DNA of 57,774 nt from JBKDZR01 sp047971485 (GTDB lineage: Bacteria; Pseudomonadota; Alphaproteobacteria; Rhodobacterales; Rhodobacteraceae): NCBI GenBank assembly GCA_047971485.1, contig JBKDZR010000017.1, positions 1-57,774 on the forward strand, read 5' to 3'. Position numbers and translations under genes: made by a program. A model generated the notes under the pieces. The model did not search any database and was not told where the DNA came from. It was given only the letters and a program-made list of their open reading frames with translations. Every line of letters starts with the position of its first letter. The stretch's first letter is position 1. Of this stretch, positions 35,803-44,121 are shown one piece after another.

Positions 35803-35824
35803 CCGGGGGCCTTCCGCCCCCCGG
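35803..35824. terminator. Shared hairpin between eno and pgi
   Basis: CCGGGGG/CCCCCGG stem of 7 bp with an 8-nt loop, centred in the 35 nt between convergent stop codons. It could terminate both transcripts; there is no long T-run on either side. Confidence 0.5.
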
Positions 35825-35825
35825 T

Positions 35826-37430
35826 TCAGTGCGACCGGATGTAAGCCACAAGCTGCGCGGTCGATCCATCCTTGGCCGCGCTGCTTCCACGCCCCTCCAG
35901 AACCGGTTGCAGCGCCTTCGCCAGTTCCTTGCCCAGTTCGACCCCCCATTGGTCGAAACTGTTCAGCCCCAGCACGGCGCCTTCGACAAACACCCGATGT
36001 TCATAAAGCGCCACGATCCGGCCCAGGGTTTCAGGATCCAGCTGCGGATAGATCAGCGTGGTGGAGGGCCGGCTGCCCGGGAACACCCGGTGGCGTGCCT
36101 GACGGTCCAGTTCCGCGCCGCTCAGCCCCTTGGCCGCCATCAAGGCGCGCGCCTCATCCAGGCTGCGACCCCGCATCAGGGCTTCGGACTGGGCCAGACA
36201 ATTGGCCACCAGAAGCAAATGCTGATGGGCAAGATCCGGTTCGTGGCCACGTGCGGCGACCAGGAATTCACAAGGCACAACGCCAGTGCCCTGATGGATC
36301 AACTGATAGAACGCGTGCTGACCGTTGGTTCCCGGCTCCCCCCAGACGATCGGCCCTGCGGGACGCGGCAGATCGGTGCCATCCATGGCCACCCGCTTGC
36401 CGTTGCTTTCCATTTCCAGTTGCTGAAGATAGGCCGGCAGGCGGGCCAGACGCTGATCGTAAGGCAGCACCGCGCGGCTGGGATAGCCGCAGATCTGGTG
36501 ATGCCAGATACCCACCAGTGCCAGCAGGACGGGCAGGTTTTCACGCAAAGGCGCCGTGCGGAAATGGGCATCCATCTCGGCCCCGCCCCTGAGAAAACGG
36601 CGAAAGTTGTCCGGTCCGATGGCGATCATCAGCGCCAGCCCGATCGGACCCCACATGGAATAGCGCCCGCCCACCCAATCGGCAAAACCAAAGACGCGGG
36701 ATCCATCGATACCGAAGGCGGCAGTCCTGTCCAGCGCAGTGGAAACGGCGGCAAACTGCGCCGCCGGATCGCGCACAGCCCGGGCCATCCAGGCCCTGGC
36801 GGTTTCGGCATTGGTCATCGTCTCGATGGTCGTGAAAGTTTTGGACGCGACGATCACCAGCGTCGTTTCCGGGTTCAGCGGGGCCAGGGTCTCGGCGATC
36901 TGCGCCCCATCGACATTGGACACGAAATGCACCCGTGGTCCGTCCGCATAGGGCGACAGCGCGATAGCCCCCATGGCCGGCCCCAGATCTGACCCGCCAA
37001 TGCCGATATTCACAACATCGGTGATCGCGCCCCCCTGCCCGGCAAAGCCGCCGCTGCGTACATCGCGGGCGAACCCCTCAAGCCGGGCCAGAGCGGCGCG
37101 AACCTCTGGCATCACATCCTGGCCCGCCACCTCGACCGGGCCCTCCAGTCCGCGCAGAGCCACATGCAGGACGGCGCGGCCCTCGGTCTCATTGATCGGC
37201 TGACCGGAAAACATCGCGTCACGCTTGGTGGCAACACCGGTTTCCTCGGCCAGGCGGATCAGCAGGTTCAGCGCCTCGGTGTCAAGATTGGTCTTGGAGT
37301 AGTCGAACAGCATCTCCCCAAACCGCGCCGAGAACGTCTCCGCCCGATCGGCATCATCGAACAGCGACAGGATCTGACGGTCGGCCACCTGCTGACGATG
37401 ACGCCCCAGGATCTTCCAAGTATCTGACAT
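35826..37430 (-). CDS. pgi: Glucose-6-phosphate isomerase
   Basis: 534-aa enzyme interconverting glucose-6-phosphate and fructose-6-phosphate. Substrate-binding motifs are VVNIGIGGSDLGPAM and SKTFTTIETMTNAETARAW; the catalytic segment QLIHQGTGVVPCEFL is present. Start ATG 37430 gives MSDTWKILGRHR; the upstream open frame is not family-like. It is the third gene of zwf-pgl-pgi, 13 nt after pgl. Confidence 0.97.
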   Translation of the reverse strand: MSDTWKILGRHRQQVADRQILSLFDDADRAETFSARFGEMLFDYSKTNLDTEALNLLIRLAEETGVATKRDAMFSGQPINETEGRAVLHVALRGLEGPVEVAGQDVMPEVRAALARLEGFARDVRSGGFAGQGGAITDVVNIGIGGSDLGPAMGAIALSPYADGPRVHFVSNVDGAQIAETLAPLNPETTLVIVASKTFTTIETMTNAETARAWMARAVRDPAAQFAAVSTALDRTAAFGIDGSRVFGFADWVGGRYSMWGPIGLALMIAIGPDNFRRFLRGGAEMDAHFRTAPLRENLPVLLALVGIWHHQICGYPSRAVLPYDQRLARLPAYLQQLEMESNGKRVAMDGTDLPRPAGPIVWGEPGTNGQHAFYQLIHQGTGVVPCEFLVAARGHEPDLAHQHLLLVANCLAQSEALMRGRSLDEARALMAAKGLSGAELDRQARHRVFPGSRPSTTLIYPQLDPETLGRIVALYEHRVFVEGAVLGLNSFDQWGVELGKELAKALQPVLEGRGSSAAKDGSTAQLVAYIRSH

Positions 37431-37443
37431 AATTGTACTCTTG

Positions 37444-38118
37444 TTATTCTGCCCAATGGACGGTGGCGTCACCCAAAACAGCGGTAACCGGCGCAACCAT
37501 CGCGTCGCGGACCTTCATCGCCTGTTCCAATGCCGCGCGTTTTTCAGAACCGGTGATCAGGACATGGGTGGCCATCGCCCCTTTCAGCACCGGAGCAGTC
37601 AAGGTGACGCGGGCCGGTGCGTTTTCGTCCACCCGGATCGCCGCCACCGGTGATGCGCCGTCCCCAAGCGCCTCTTTCAATCCAACCGCCCCGGGGAACA
37701 GCGACGCGGTATGCAAATCGGTGCCCATGCCCAGCAGCAGGACCGACAGCGGCAGCAGCGGCGCGATCCCGGCATTCAGACGATCCAGCGCCTCTTCGGG
37801 ATCGGAATCGCCAGTATAAAGCGGAAAGAACTGCGCCGCAGCGGCCTTGTCCGTCAGAAGCCGCGATTTCACCAAGGCCGTATTCGAGGCCGGCGATTCC
37901 TCGGGGACCCATCGTTCATCGGTCAGGATCACCGTCACCCGATCCCAATCCAGGTCGATCGCCGACAACGTATCGAACAGCGGCCCCGGCGTACTGCCCC
38001 CCGGCACGCAGAACGTGGCGCGGTCATGGCTCATCAAGGCCGCGTTCAAATCCCCCGCCAATCGCTGGGCGAGGTTTATCATCATCATTTCCTGATCGGC
38101 ATAGTCTTGGAATTTCAT
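37444..38118 (-). CDS. pgl: 6-Phosphogluconolactonase
   Basis: 224-aa enzyme hydrolysing 6-phosphogluconolactone to 6-phosphogluconate. Sugar-phosphate-binding motifs are FCVPGGSTPGPLFDTL, VTVILTDERWVPEESPASN and LLGMGTDLHTASLFPG. The start overlaps the zwf stop by 4 nt, coupling the two consecutive oxidative steps. Confidence 0.95.
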   Translation of the reverse strand: MKFQDYADQEMMMINLAQRLAGDLNAALMSHDRATFCVPGGSTPGPLFDTLSAIDLDWDRVTVILTDERWVPEESPASNTALVKSRLLTDKAAAAQFFPLYTGDSDPEEALDRLNAGIAPLLPLSVLLLGMGTDLHTASLFPGAVGLKEALGDGASPVAAIRVDENAPARVTLTAPVLKGAMATHVLITGSEKRAALEQAMKVRDAMVAPVTAVLGDATVHWAE

Positions 38119-39569
38119 GCTTTCACCTCCCGCCAGCGCCGCCCGTCACGATGCAGCAGGGCCAGGGCCTCTTCGGGGCCCGACGTGCCGGCATCATAGG
38201 CAATCGGTTTGTCGCCGGTTTCTTCCCAACTGGCAATGATCGGATCGCTCCAGGCCCAGGCGGCCTCGACCTCATCGCCGCGCATGAACAGCGTCTGATT
38301 GCCCCGGATCACATCCATGATCAGCCGTTCATAGGCGTCCGGCACATCCCCGACCTCCGGGCCAAGCGCCTCGGCAAAAGTCATGTCCAAGGGCACGTCG
38401 ATCAGGCGCATGCCCCCCGGCCCCGGTTCCTTGATCGTCACCCGCAGGTCCATGCCTTCATTCGGTTGCAGCCGGATGGCCAGTTCATTGGCCCGCAGCC
38501 CCGAATCCCGCCCAAAGATCGAATGGGGCGGTTCCTTGAACCGGATCACGATCTCGGACACCCGGGCCCGCATCCGCTTGCCCGTGCGGATATAGAAGGG
38601 CGTGCCTTGCCAGCGCCAGTTGGCGATGCGCAGCTTCATGGCGATAAAGCTTTCGGTGGTGCTGTCGGATCTGCCGACATCGTCGGGATAGGCCGGGATA
38701 TCGCCATCGGCCTGATACTGCCCGCGCACCACATCGGACATGTCCACAGGTTCAAGGGCCCGGATCACCTTGAGCTTTTCGTCGCGCAGGTCGTCGGGTT
38801 CGAATTTCGAGGGCGGCTCCATCGCGATCAGGCACAGCAACTGCATGATATGGTTCTGCACCATGTCCCGCATGGCCCCCGCGCCGTCGTAATAGTCACC
38901 CCGGCCGCCAACCCCCACCGTCTCGGCCACGGTGATCTGCACATGGTCGATGAACTGCGCATTCCACAACGGTTCGAACAGGATATTGGCAAAGCGCACC
39001 GCCATCAGGTTCTGGACGGTTTCCTTGCCCAGGTAGTGGTCAATCCGATAGATCTGCTGTTCGTCGAAATGTTCCGCCAGACTGCGGTTCAGGGCGCGGG
39101 CCGTGTCCAGATCCCGGCCGAAGGGTTTTTCCACGACGATTCGGCTGTGATGATCCGCCAGCCCGTATTCATGCAGCCGCGCTGCGATATCCCCGAACAA
39201 GGCCGGAGCGACGGAGAAATAGAATGCGCGGGTCACGTCGGAACGCAGCCGATCCCGCAGGTCCCGCCAACCGGTTTCGCCCTGCGCATCCACGGAAACA
39301 TAGTCGATATGGACCAGAAAACCGTCGATCTGATCGGTCTGGCGCTGATCGTCCGGGACGAAGGATTCCAGCGTCTCGCGCACGAAATCGCGATAGCCCG
39401 CCGTTCCCAGCTCGGCCCGTGCGACCCCGGTGATCCGCGCAGCTTCCGGCATCTGGCCGGATCTGTAGCGGCGGAACAGACTGGGCAGGATCTTGCGCTG
39501 CGCAAGGTCCCCCGTTCCCCCAAAAATGACCAGGTCGAATTCCTCGACCGGGATGATGCGGGAAACCAT
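38115..39569 (-). CDS. zwf: Glucose-6-phosphate 1-dehydrogenase
   Basis: 484-aa NAD(P)-dependent enzyme opening the pentose phosphate and Entner-Doudoroff routes. The coenzyme fold starts FDLVIFGGTGDLAQRKILPSL; the catalytic motif is RIDHYLGKETVQNL; the substrate region VVEKPFGRDLD is present. GAGGAG lies 7 nt before the ATG. Upstream is a LacI-type half-symmetric motif. It is first gene of the zwf-pgl-pgi operon. Confidence 0.97.
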   Translation of the reverse strand: MVSRIIPVEEFDLVIFGGTGDLAQRKILPSLFRRYRSGQMPEAARITGVARAELGTAGYRDFVRETLESFVPDDQRQTDQIDGFLVHIDYVSVDAQGETGWRDLRDRLRSDVTRAFYFSVAPALFGDIAARLHEYGLADHHSRIVVEKPFGRDLDTARALNRSLAEHFDEQQIYRIDHYLGKETVQNLMAVRFANILFEPLWNAQFIDHVQITVAETVGVGGRGDYYDGAGAMRDMVQNHIMQLLCLIAMEPPSKFEPDDLRDEKLKVIRALEPVDMSDVVRGQYQADGDIPAYPDDVGRSDSTTESFIAMKLRIANWRWQGTPFYIRTGKRMRARVSEIVIRFKEPPHSIFGRDSGLRANELAIRLQPNEGMDLRVTIKEPGPGGMRLIDVPLDMTFAEALGPEVGDVPDAYERLIMDVIRGNQTLFMRGDEVEAAWAWSDPIIASWEETGDKPIAYDAGTSGPEEALALLHRDGRRWREVKA

Positions 39570-39811
39570 CCGCGTCTCCTCAATCCGGCGCCGTTAGCGC
39601 AAACACTGCCTTGGGGGACCTTTAGCAAAGCCGCAGCCCAGCACAACCCGCCTGTCACCGCCGACACCCTACAGCAGCAGCCCTGTCACAAGGGTTAACC
39701 GTGTCGCCCCCGGCAAATCATCGCCGCTTGCTTCGGACAGGCCCGCCCGGGATCACTGGGTCCGGCAGCATGGCATCCGAAAACCCCGCCCCGGTTTAGC
39801 GAGGGCTGGGA
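39570..39811. other. zwf upstream region / HNH downstream region
   Basis: 242 nt without a gene, between two minus-strand genes. It must hold the zwf promoter; a poor candidate is TTGTGA followed by TAGGGT with about 17 nt spacing in the middle of the region. A short AAACC/GGTTT stem followed by TTTT near the HNH gene end may help terminate that transcript. Confidence 0.3.
39593..39604 (-). promoter_or_regulatory. Candidate LacI-family operator before zwf
   Basis: On the minus strand the sequence is GTTTGCGCTAAC, a 12-bp palindrome with one mismatched pair and a central CG-containing core, the layout typical of LacI-family operators in alphaproteobacteria. It lies 24-35 nt before the zwf start codon. 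No LacI-type gene is in the window, so the cognate protein is unknown. Confidence 0.35.
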
Positions 39812-40405
39812 TCAGCTGTCCAGTTCGGCATCCCAGTAGAGAAAATCCAGCCAGCTTTCATGCAGGAAATTCGGCGGAAACTTGCGCCCGACATTGCGCA
39901 ATTCCTCGGAACTGGGCTGGCGCGGTGGCTTGCGCAGGCTGAACCCCACCTGACGCAGGGACCGTGACCCTTTTTTCAAGTTGCATTTGCCGCAGGCCGC
40001 AACAACGTTTTCCCAGCTGGTCACCCCGCCCCGCGCCCGCGGAATCACGTGATCAAAGGTCAGATCGCCCCGTGCCCCACAGTATTGGCAGGAAAATTCA
40101 TCCCTCAGAAAAAGATTAAAGCGCGTGAAGGCCACGCGCTTTTGGGGTTTGACGTAATCTCTGAGAACGACGACCGAGGGGATCCGGATCTCGGTCGTCG
40201 GACTTCGGACCACCTGATCATATTCAGCCAGAATATCAACCCGATCCAGAAAGGCCGCCTTCACCGCCTCCTGCCACGGCCAGAGGGACAGCGGATAATA
40301 CGACAGCGGACGGTAATCGGCGTTCAGCACCAGCGCCGGATGATGACGCAAGCTGTTGGGTTCTCTGACGAAACTGGTCCTGAAATCCACATTCATCGTG
40401 CCCAT
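39812..40405 (-). CDS. HNH endonuclease-family protein
   Basis: 197 aa. A single HNH domain in the second half has paired CxxC zinc sites (CQYCGARGDLTFDHVIPRARGG and AACGKCNLKKGSR) around the catalytic DHVIPRARGG. The N-terminal part (LVLNADYRPLSYYPLSLWPWQEAV) is characteristic of a conserved chromosomal HNH group common in alphaproteobacteria, not of an intron or phage nuclease. Biological role unknown. Starts at ATG 40405 or ATG 40396 are both possible. Confidence 0.88.
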   Translation of the reverse strand: MGTMNVDFRTSFVREPNSLRHHPALVLNADYRPLSYYPLSLWPWQEAVKAAFLDRVDILAEYDQVVRSPTTEIRIPSVVVLRDYVKPQKRVAFTRFNLFLRDEFSCQYCGARGDLTFDHVIPRARGGVTSWENVVAACGKCNLKKGSRSLRQVGFSLRKPPRQPSSEELRNVGRKFPPNFLHESWLDFLYWDAELDS

Positions 40406-40491
40406 TACCCCTTGCCCGGTCGACCCTTCCGGCCCATGGGCCGACCCCGGATCGCCCCAAGGCACAAAGCGGCCTGTCCGACCCTGAGGGA

Positions 40492-40519
40492 ACTATATAT
40501 GGCACTTGCCAACTGACAA
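40492..40519 (-). promoter_or_regulatory. Promoter of the HNH gene
   Basis: Minus-strand -35 TTGTCA (40514-40519) and -10 TATAGT (40492-40497) with a 16-nt spacer, giving a leader of about 80 nt to the HNH gene. The -35 is inside one arm of the hairpin at 40516-40539. This is a good housekeeping-type promoter by eye. Confidence 0.5.
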
Positions 40520-40539
40520 GCCCCATAGTTTGGGCTTGT
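40516..40539 (-). terminator. Hairpin between the esterase gene and the HNH gene
   Basis: 8-bp perfect stem ACAAGCCC/GGGCTTGT with an 8-nt loop, about 80 nt after the esterase stop on the transcribed strand. No T-run. It may end the cbiD-cobK-alkA-esterase transcript. Confidence 0.4.
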
Positions 40540-40620
40540 TGCCGCAGGATCTAGCACCCCCTGATGACAAGGGGATGACAAGGGACAGAGCGGGGGGCCG
40601 AACCGGGGGCGCCGTTTCCG

Positions 40621-41304
40621 TCAGGCGGTATTGGCGGGACTGTCATAGCCCAGCCGTTCCCGCAGGAAGGCCAGCGCCACATTCAGCCCGTCGGGCGCGA
40701 TACCATGGCCGGTGCCTTTCATCACATGGGCGAACACGTCAAAGCCTGCGGCGGTCAGCGCATTGCCCGCCTCAGGCAGGGCTGCGGGGGGCACCACCTC
40801 ATCGGCATCGCCATGGACCAGCAGGATCGGCATACGGCTGACCACCTCGGCCTCCAGCGTCTCGGGGCGCAGCAACCGGCCCGAGAACCCGGCAATCCCG
40901 GCAATCGGATCGGGGCGGCGGGGGGCGGCATGCAAACTCATCATCGTGCCCTGGGAAAAGCCAAACAGGGCCAGTTGATCCGGTTCGATCCCCTCATCGA
41001 TGATCACCCCGTCCAGAAAGGCATTCAGATCGTCCAGCGCTGCACGCATGCCCGTTTCGGCCTCTTCCTCGCTGGATCCGTCGATCCATGGGATCGGGAA
41101 CCACTGAAAGCCCATGGGATTTCCGGTGCAGATCTCGGGGGCATCGGGGGCGATGAACACCGTGTCGGGCATGTGCGGGGCCAGCACATCGCCCAGCCCC
41201 AGCAGATCGCCACCATCGGCGCCATAGCCATGCAGGAAGACCACCACCGATCCGGTGCGGCCCGATTGGCTGGCTTTTCGTTTCGTGTCCAGAACGCGTG
41301 TCAC
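40621..41304 (-). CDS. Alpha/beta-hydrolase (phospholipase/carboxylesterase family)
   Basis: 227-aa serine hydrolase of the carboxylesterase type 2 family. The oxyanion region VVVFLHGYGADGGDLLGL is present, the nucleophile elbow is GFSQG (ALFGFSQGTMMSLHA), the catalytic Asp is in VHGDADEVVP, and the His in GTGHGIAPDGL. Substrates in this family are short-chain esters or acyl groups. It starts with GTG 41304, overlapping the alkA stop (GTGA), so it is the fourth gene of a coupled series that begins with cbiD. Confidence 0.88.
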   Translation of the reverse strand: MTRVLDTKRKASQSGRTGSVVVFLHGYGADGGDLLGLGDVLAPHMPDTVFIAPDAPEICTGNPMGFQWFPIPWIDGSSEEEAETGMRAALDDLNAFLDGVIIDEGIEPDQLALFGFSQGTMMSLHAAPRRPDPIAGIAGFSGRLLRPETLEAEVVSRMPILLVHGDADEVVPPAALPEAGNALTAAGFDVFAHVMKGTGHGIAPDGLNVALAFLRERLGYDSPANTA

Positions 41305-41933
41305 CTGATACCCTCTCGATCCTTGGCTATCCGGTAGTAGGCCCAGAGCAGCCGCGCCGCAACCGCCCGCCACGGCGCCCAGGCCCGGGCCATGTCGCGC
41401 AGCGCCCGTTCCGTGGGCCGGGTTTCCAGATCGAACAGCAGCCGCGCGGCTTCTTGCAAGGCCAGGTCTCCGGGACAGATGACATCGGCGCGCCCGAGGC
41501 TGAACATGGCGTAGATCTCGGCAGTCCAGCGGCCAATGCCGGGCACCTCGATCAGGGTTGCGATGACCTGATCGCTGGGCGCGTCGCGCAGGGCGCCATA
41601 GCGTATGCCGCTGGCGGCCAGGGCCTTGGCATAGCGGATCTTCTGGCGCGACAGACCGCAGGCGCGCAGATCCGTCTCGGACGCAGCGGCGATCTTGCGC
41701 GGGCCGGTCAGCCGGGCCTGGCGCAGGCGGGACCAGATGGCATCGGCAGCCGCGACGCTGACCTGCTGGCTGACGATAGCCGACAAAAGCGCCGCGAAAC
41801 CGTCGCGGTTGCGACGCAGGGGCAAGGGACCGGTCAGCTCCAGCGCGGCGGCAAAGCGGGGCTCGATCCCGGCCAGATAAGCGGCCCCTTCAGCCACGCA
41901 ATCGGAACCGGTGATGATGCGTTCTGTGGTCAT
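41301..41933 (-). CDS. alkA: DNA-3-methyladenine glycosylase II (AlkA-like)
   Basis: 210-aa HhH-GPD base-excision glycosylase that removes alkylated purines. The helix-hairpin-helix is in LIEVPGIGRWTAEIYAMF and the catalytic Asp in ADVICPGDLALQEA. The N-terminal DNA-binding part contains FAALLSAIVSQQVSVAAADAIWSRL. No Fe-S cysteine cluster is seen, which excludes Nth/MutY. Coupled by 4-nt overlaps to cobK (before) and the esterase (after). Confidence 0.9.
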   Translation of the reverse strand: MTTERIITGSDCVAEGAAYLAGIEPRFAAALELTGPLPLRRNRDGFAALLSAIVSQQVSVAAADAIWSRLRQARLTGPRKIAAASETDLRACGLSRQKIRYAKALAASGIRYGALRDAPSDQVIATLIEVPGIGRWTAEIYAMFSLGRADVICPGDLALQEAARLLFDLETRPTERALRDMARAWAPWRAVAARLLWAYYRIAKDREGIR

Positions 41934-42661
41934 AGCCGGTCGATCCAGGTCAGCGCCTCTGCCACTGTCGTGGCCCGGGAGGCTTTGGGCTGGGGGGGGC
42001 GATCAATCATCAGAACCGGCAGACCAAGATGACGGGCGGCGATCAGCTTGGCCTGTCCCGTCCTCCCGCCAGCATTGCGCACAACAAGAAGATCAACGCG
42101 TAATGACCTGAAAAGACGAATTTCATCTGCGGGTTCAGTGGCTGGTCCGGCATCGACATACCCCCCTGCGGCAAAGGGAAACGGGGCCGGCCCCGGACCC
42201 GCGCGGCGGATGTGAACCCGGGCGGCACGGATCCCGGCAAAGCGGGCCACACGTTGCTGACCGGTAGCCAGAAAGACCACGGACTCCGGCGGGATCAGGG
42301 CGGCGGCGGCCTCTTCCCGGGGGATGACGGTCCAGCGGTCCTCGGGGCCGGGCACCCAGGGCGGGCGAAGCAGTTGCAGATAGGGCATGCCACGCTCGGC
42401 GCAGATGCGCGCGGTCCGAGCGCTGATCCGGGCGGCAAACGGATGGGTGGCGTCGATCACCGCACGGATCCCGTGGTCTTGCAAACAGGCGCGGAATCCT
42501 GCGGCCCCGCCAAAGCCCCCCCGCCGGGTGGGCACGGGCAGCGGCCGGGGGCTTGCGGTCACCCCGGCCAGCGAGGCCAGGACCCGCCGGTCGGCCCGTT
42601 CCGCCAAGGCCGTTGCCACGGCGCGCGCCTCAGCTGTGCCGGCCAGCAACAGCAGGGTCAT
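41930..42661 (-). CDS. cobK: Precorrin-6A reductase
   Basis: 243-aa NADPH-dependent enzyme reducing precorrin-6A (or its cobalt form) in cobalamin synthesis. Recognisable are the N-terminal MTLLLLAGTAEARAVATAL, VIDATHPFAARISARTARIC and the late LLVVRNAGGRTGQAKLIAARHLGLPVLMIDRP. Overlaps cbiD by 4 nt at its start. Confidence 0.92.
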   Translation of the reverse strand: MTLLLLAGTAEARAVATALAERADRRVLASLAGVTASPRPLPVPTRRGGFGGAAGFRACLQDHGIRAVIDATHPFAARISARTARICAERGMPYLQLLRPPWVPGPEDRWTVIPREEAAAALIPPESVVFLATGQQRVARFAGIRAARVHIRRAGPGPAPFPFAAGGYVDAGPATEPADEIRLFRSLRVDLLVVRNAGGRTGQAKLIAARHLGLPVLMIDRPPQPKASRATTVAEALTWIDRL

Positions 42662-43719
42662 GGGACGCCCGTATCGGCCAGAATCCGGCCCTCCCGGTCG
42701 ATCACGACGACATTGGCCGCGATCGGCGCGGCGCCAAGGATCTGCCCCACCGTGGCCAGCGCCCCTTCGGCCACTGCCGCGGCCAGCCCGGGCCCGGCCA
42801 GGCGCAGCGCCGCCAGGGCGGTCGGAGAATCGGCCACAGGCGGCAGGCCACGCGCCGTGGCCAGGGCCGACAGCGCGATCATATCCACCTGGCTGCGCGC
42901 CGAGTGCAGATCCCGCGCGCCCTGGGCCAACTTGGCCATTTTACCGATCCCACCACCGATGGTGACCCGCGCCACCGGATGGCGGGACAGGTATTTCAGC
43001 AAGCCGCCGGCAAAATCGCCCATGTCCAGCATCGCCTGATCCCCTAGGCCATAGCGTGTGCGCACCGCCGCCTCGCTGGTTGCGCCTGTACAGCCGGCCA
43101 CATGGCCTATCCCCAGCGCGCGGGCCACATCCACCCCACGGTGGATCGAGGCGATCCAGGCGGCACAGGAAAACGGCCGGACCACGCCGGTCGTGCCAAG
43201 AATCGACAGGCCGCCAACAATACCCAGCCTGGGATTCCAGGTCTTTTCGGCCAGCGCCGCGCCCCCGGGGAGTGAGACGGTCAGGGTGATGTCAGGGTCC
43301 TGACCATAGCGTTCCGCCAGATCGGTGACGATCCCGGTCATCAATTGGCGCGGCACCGGGTTGATCGCCGCCGCGCCCACGGGCAAGGGCAGACCGGGCA
43401 TTGTGACCGTGCCGACGCCGGCGCCAGCGCGAAAGGACACCCCTGGCCCACCGGGTTCGGCGCGCACGAGGACGCGACACCCATGGGTGACATCCGGATC
43501 ATCGCCGGCATCCTTGATCACGCCACATTCGGCCCATCCCGACCCGGCCCGGCAGGCAACCAGCGGGAAATGGGGGCTTTCGCCGCGGGGCAGGACGATG
43601 CCCACCTCGGCGGGAAACGCGCCGGACCAGAGGCGCGTCAGCGCACCCTTCGCCGCCGCCGTGGCGCAAGCGCCCGTCGTCCAGCCTCGGCGCAGCAGGG
43701 GGCGGTCCGTCTGGGTCAT
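42658..43719 (-). CDS. cbiD: Cobalt-precorrin-5B C1-methyltransferase (CbiD)
   Basis: 353-aa enzyme placing the C1 methyl group during corrin ring contraction. The CbiD signature RRGWTTGACATAAAKGALTRL is at the N terminus; DDPDVTHGCRV and GVVRPFSCAAWIASIHRGVDVA follow. CbiD is the anaerobic-route counterpart of CobF, so its presence beside cobK implies a mixed set of B12 enzymes. It is first gene of a four-gene coupled operon. Confidence 0.93.
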   Translation of the reverse strand: MTQTDRPLLRRGWTTGACATAAAKGALTRLWSGAFPAEVGIVLPRGESPHFPLVACRAGSGWAECGVIKDAGDDPDVTHGCRVLVRAEPGGPGVSFRAGAGVGTVTMPGLPLPVGAAAINPVPRQLMTGIVTDLAERYGQDPDITLTVSLPGGAALAEKTWNPRLGIVGGLSILGTTGVVRPFSCAAWIASIHRGVDVARALGIGHVAGCTGATSEAAVRTRYGLGDQAMLDMGDFAGGLLKYLSRHPVARVTIGGGIGKMAKLAQGARDLHSARSQVDMIALSALATARGLPPVADSPTALAALRLAGPGLAAAVAEGALATVGQILGAAPIAANVVVIDREGRILADTGVP

Positions 43720-43862
43720 TGGGTGTGACTATAGGCTGCGGGGCAACGTGCGCAATCGTCAGCGATGATCGAAGGGGGCGGTGTTGGGGCCATATCGACA
43801 GCGTTCCCTGAAGGAGAGCCCCGCCTGTCACGTCACCGTGGCGAGGAATATCCGGACAGGGC

Positions 43863-43905
43863 GGTTGGCTGAAGACAGTGTGAAACTTGGCGGCCATGCG
43901 ATCAT
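43863..43905 (+). repeat. Short diverged relative of the dispersed repeat (copy C)
   Basis: The 15-nt block TGGCTGAAGACAGTG (43866-43880) is identical to 57738-57752 in copy D and differs at two positions from 14865-14879 in copy B. In one frame the following sequence reads LAEDSVKLGGHAIMVSQ, alignable with LAEGSAKLKGRATTAIIN in copy B. The rest of the element is not recognisable here. Confidence 0.45.
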
Positions 43906-44027
43906 GGTGTCACAAGATATGGTCGTTCTGGGCCTGGAGGAAATGTGCCATTGCGCGGCTTGAACGGCCCAAATCTCGGGCCGAAATCCCATCTGCCGCC
44001 CCAGCAACCGGGCCCTCCCGCACACTG

Positions 44028-44078
44028 GTGTCGCTGACGCGACACAAGCGATTGGGCCCGGCGCCGCTGACGCGGCGC
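44028..44078. repeat. Pair of hairpins with identical TGAC loops
   Basis: GTGTCGC-TGAC-GCGACAC (44028-44045) and GCGCCGC-TGAC-GCGGCGC (44061-44078) each have perfect 7-bp stems, share the core CGCTGACGCG and are 15 nt apart. They lie 44-94 nt before cobA. Confidence 0.8.
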
Positions 44079-44121
44079 GGTCATGCTTTCATCGGCGTGG
44101 ATTTCCCGGCATAGACGGGCC

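Larger units (their letters stand above)
43720..44121. promoter_or_regulatory. cbiD/cobA divergent intergenic region
   Basis: 402 nt between divergent cobalamin genes. It holds a short relative of the dispersed repeat (43863-43905) and a pair of hairpins with identical TGAC loops (44028-44078). I searched by eye for a cobalamin riboswitch (B12 box GCCTGNC-like and the upstream conserved core) and saw none on either strand. No long frame resembles a protein. Confidence 0.4.

Noticed and set aside
43720..44121. Possible cobalamin riboswitch between cbiD and cobA
   Set aside because: The conserved core and B12 box were not found on either strand; only unrelated hairpins are present.
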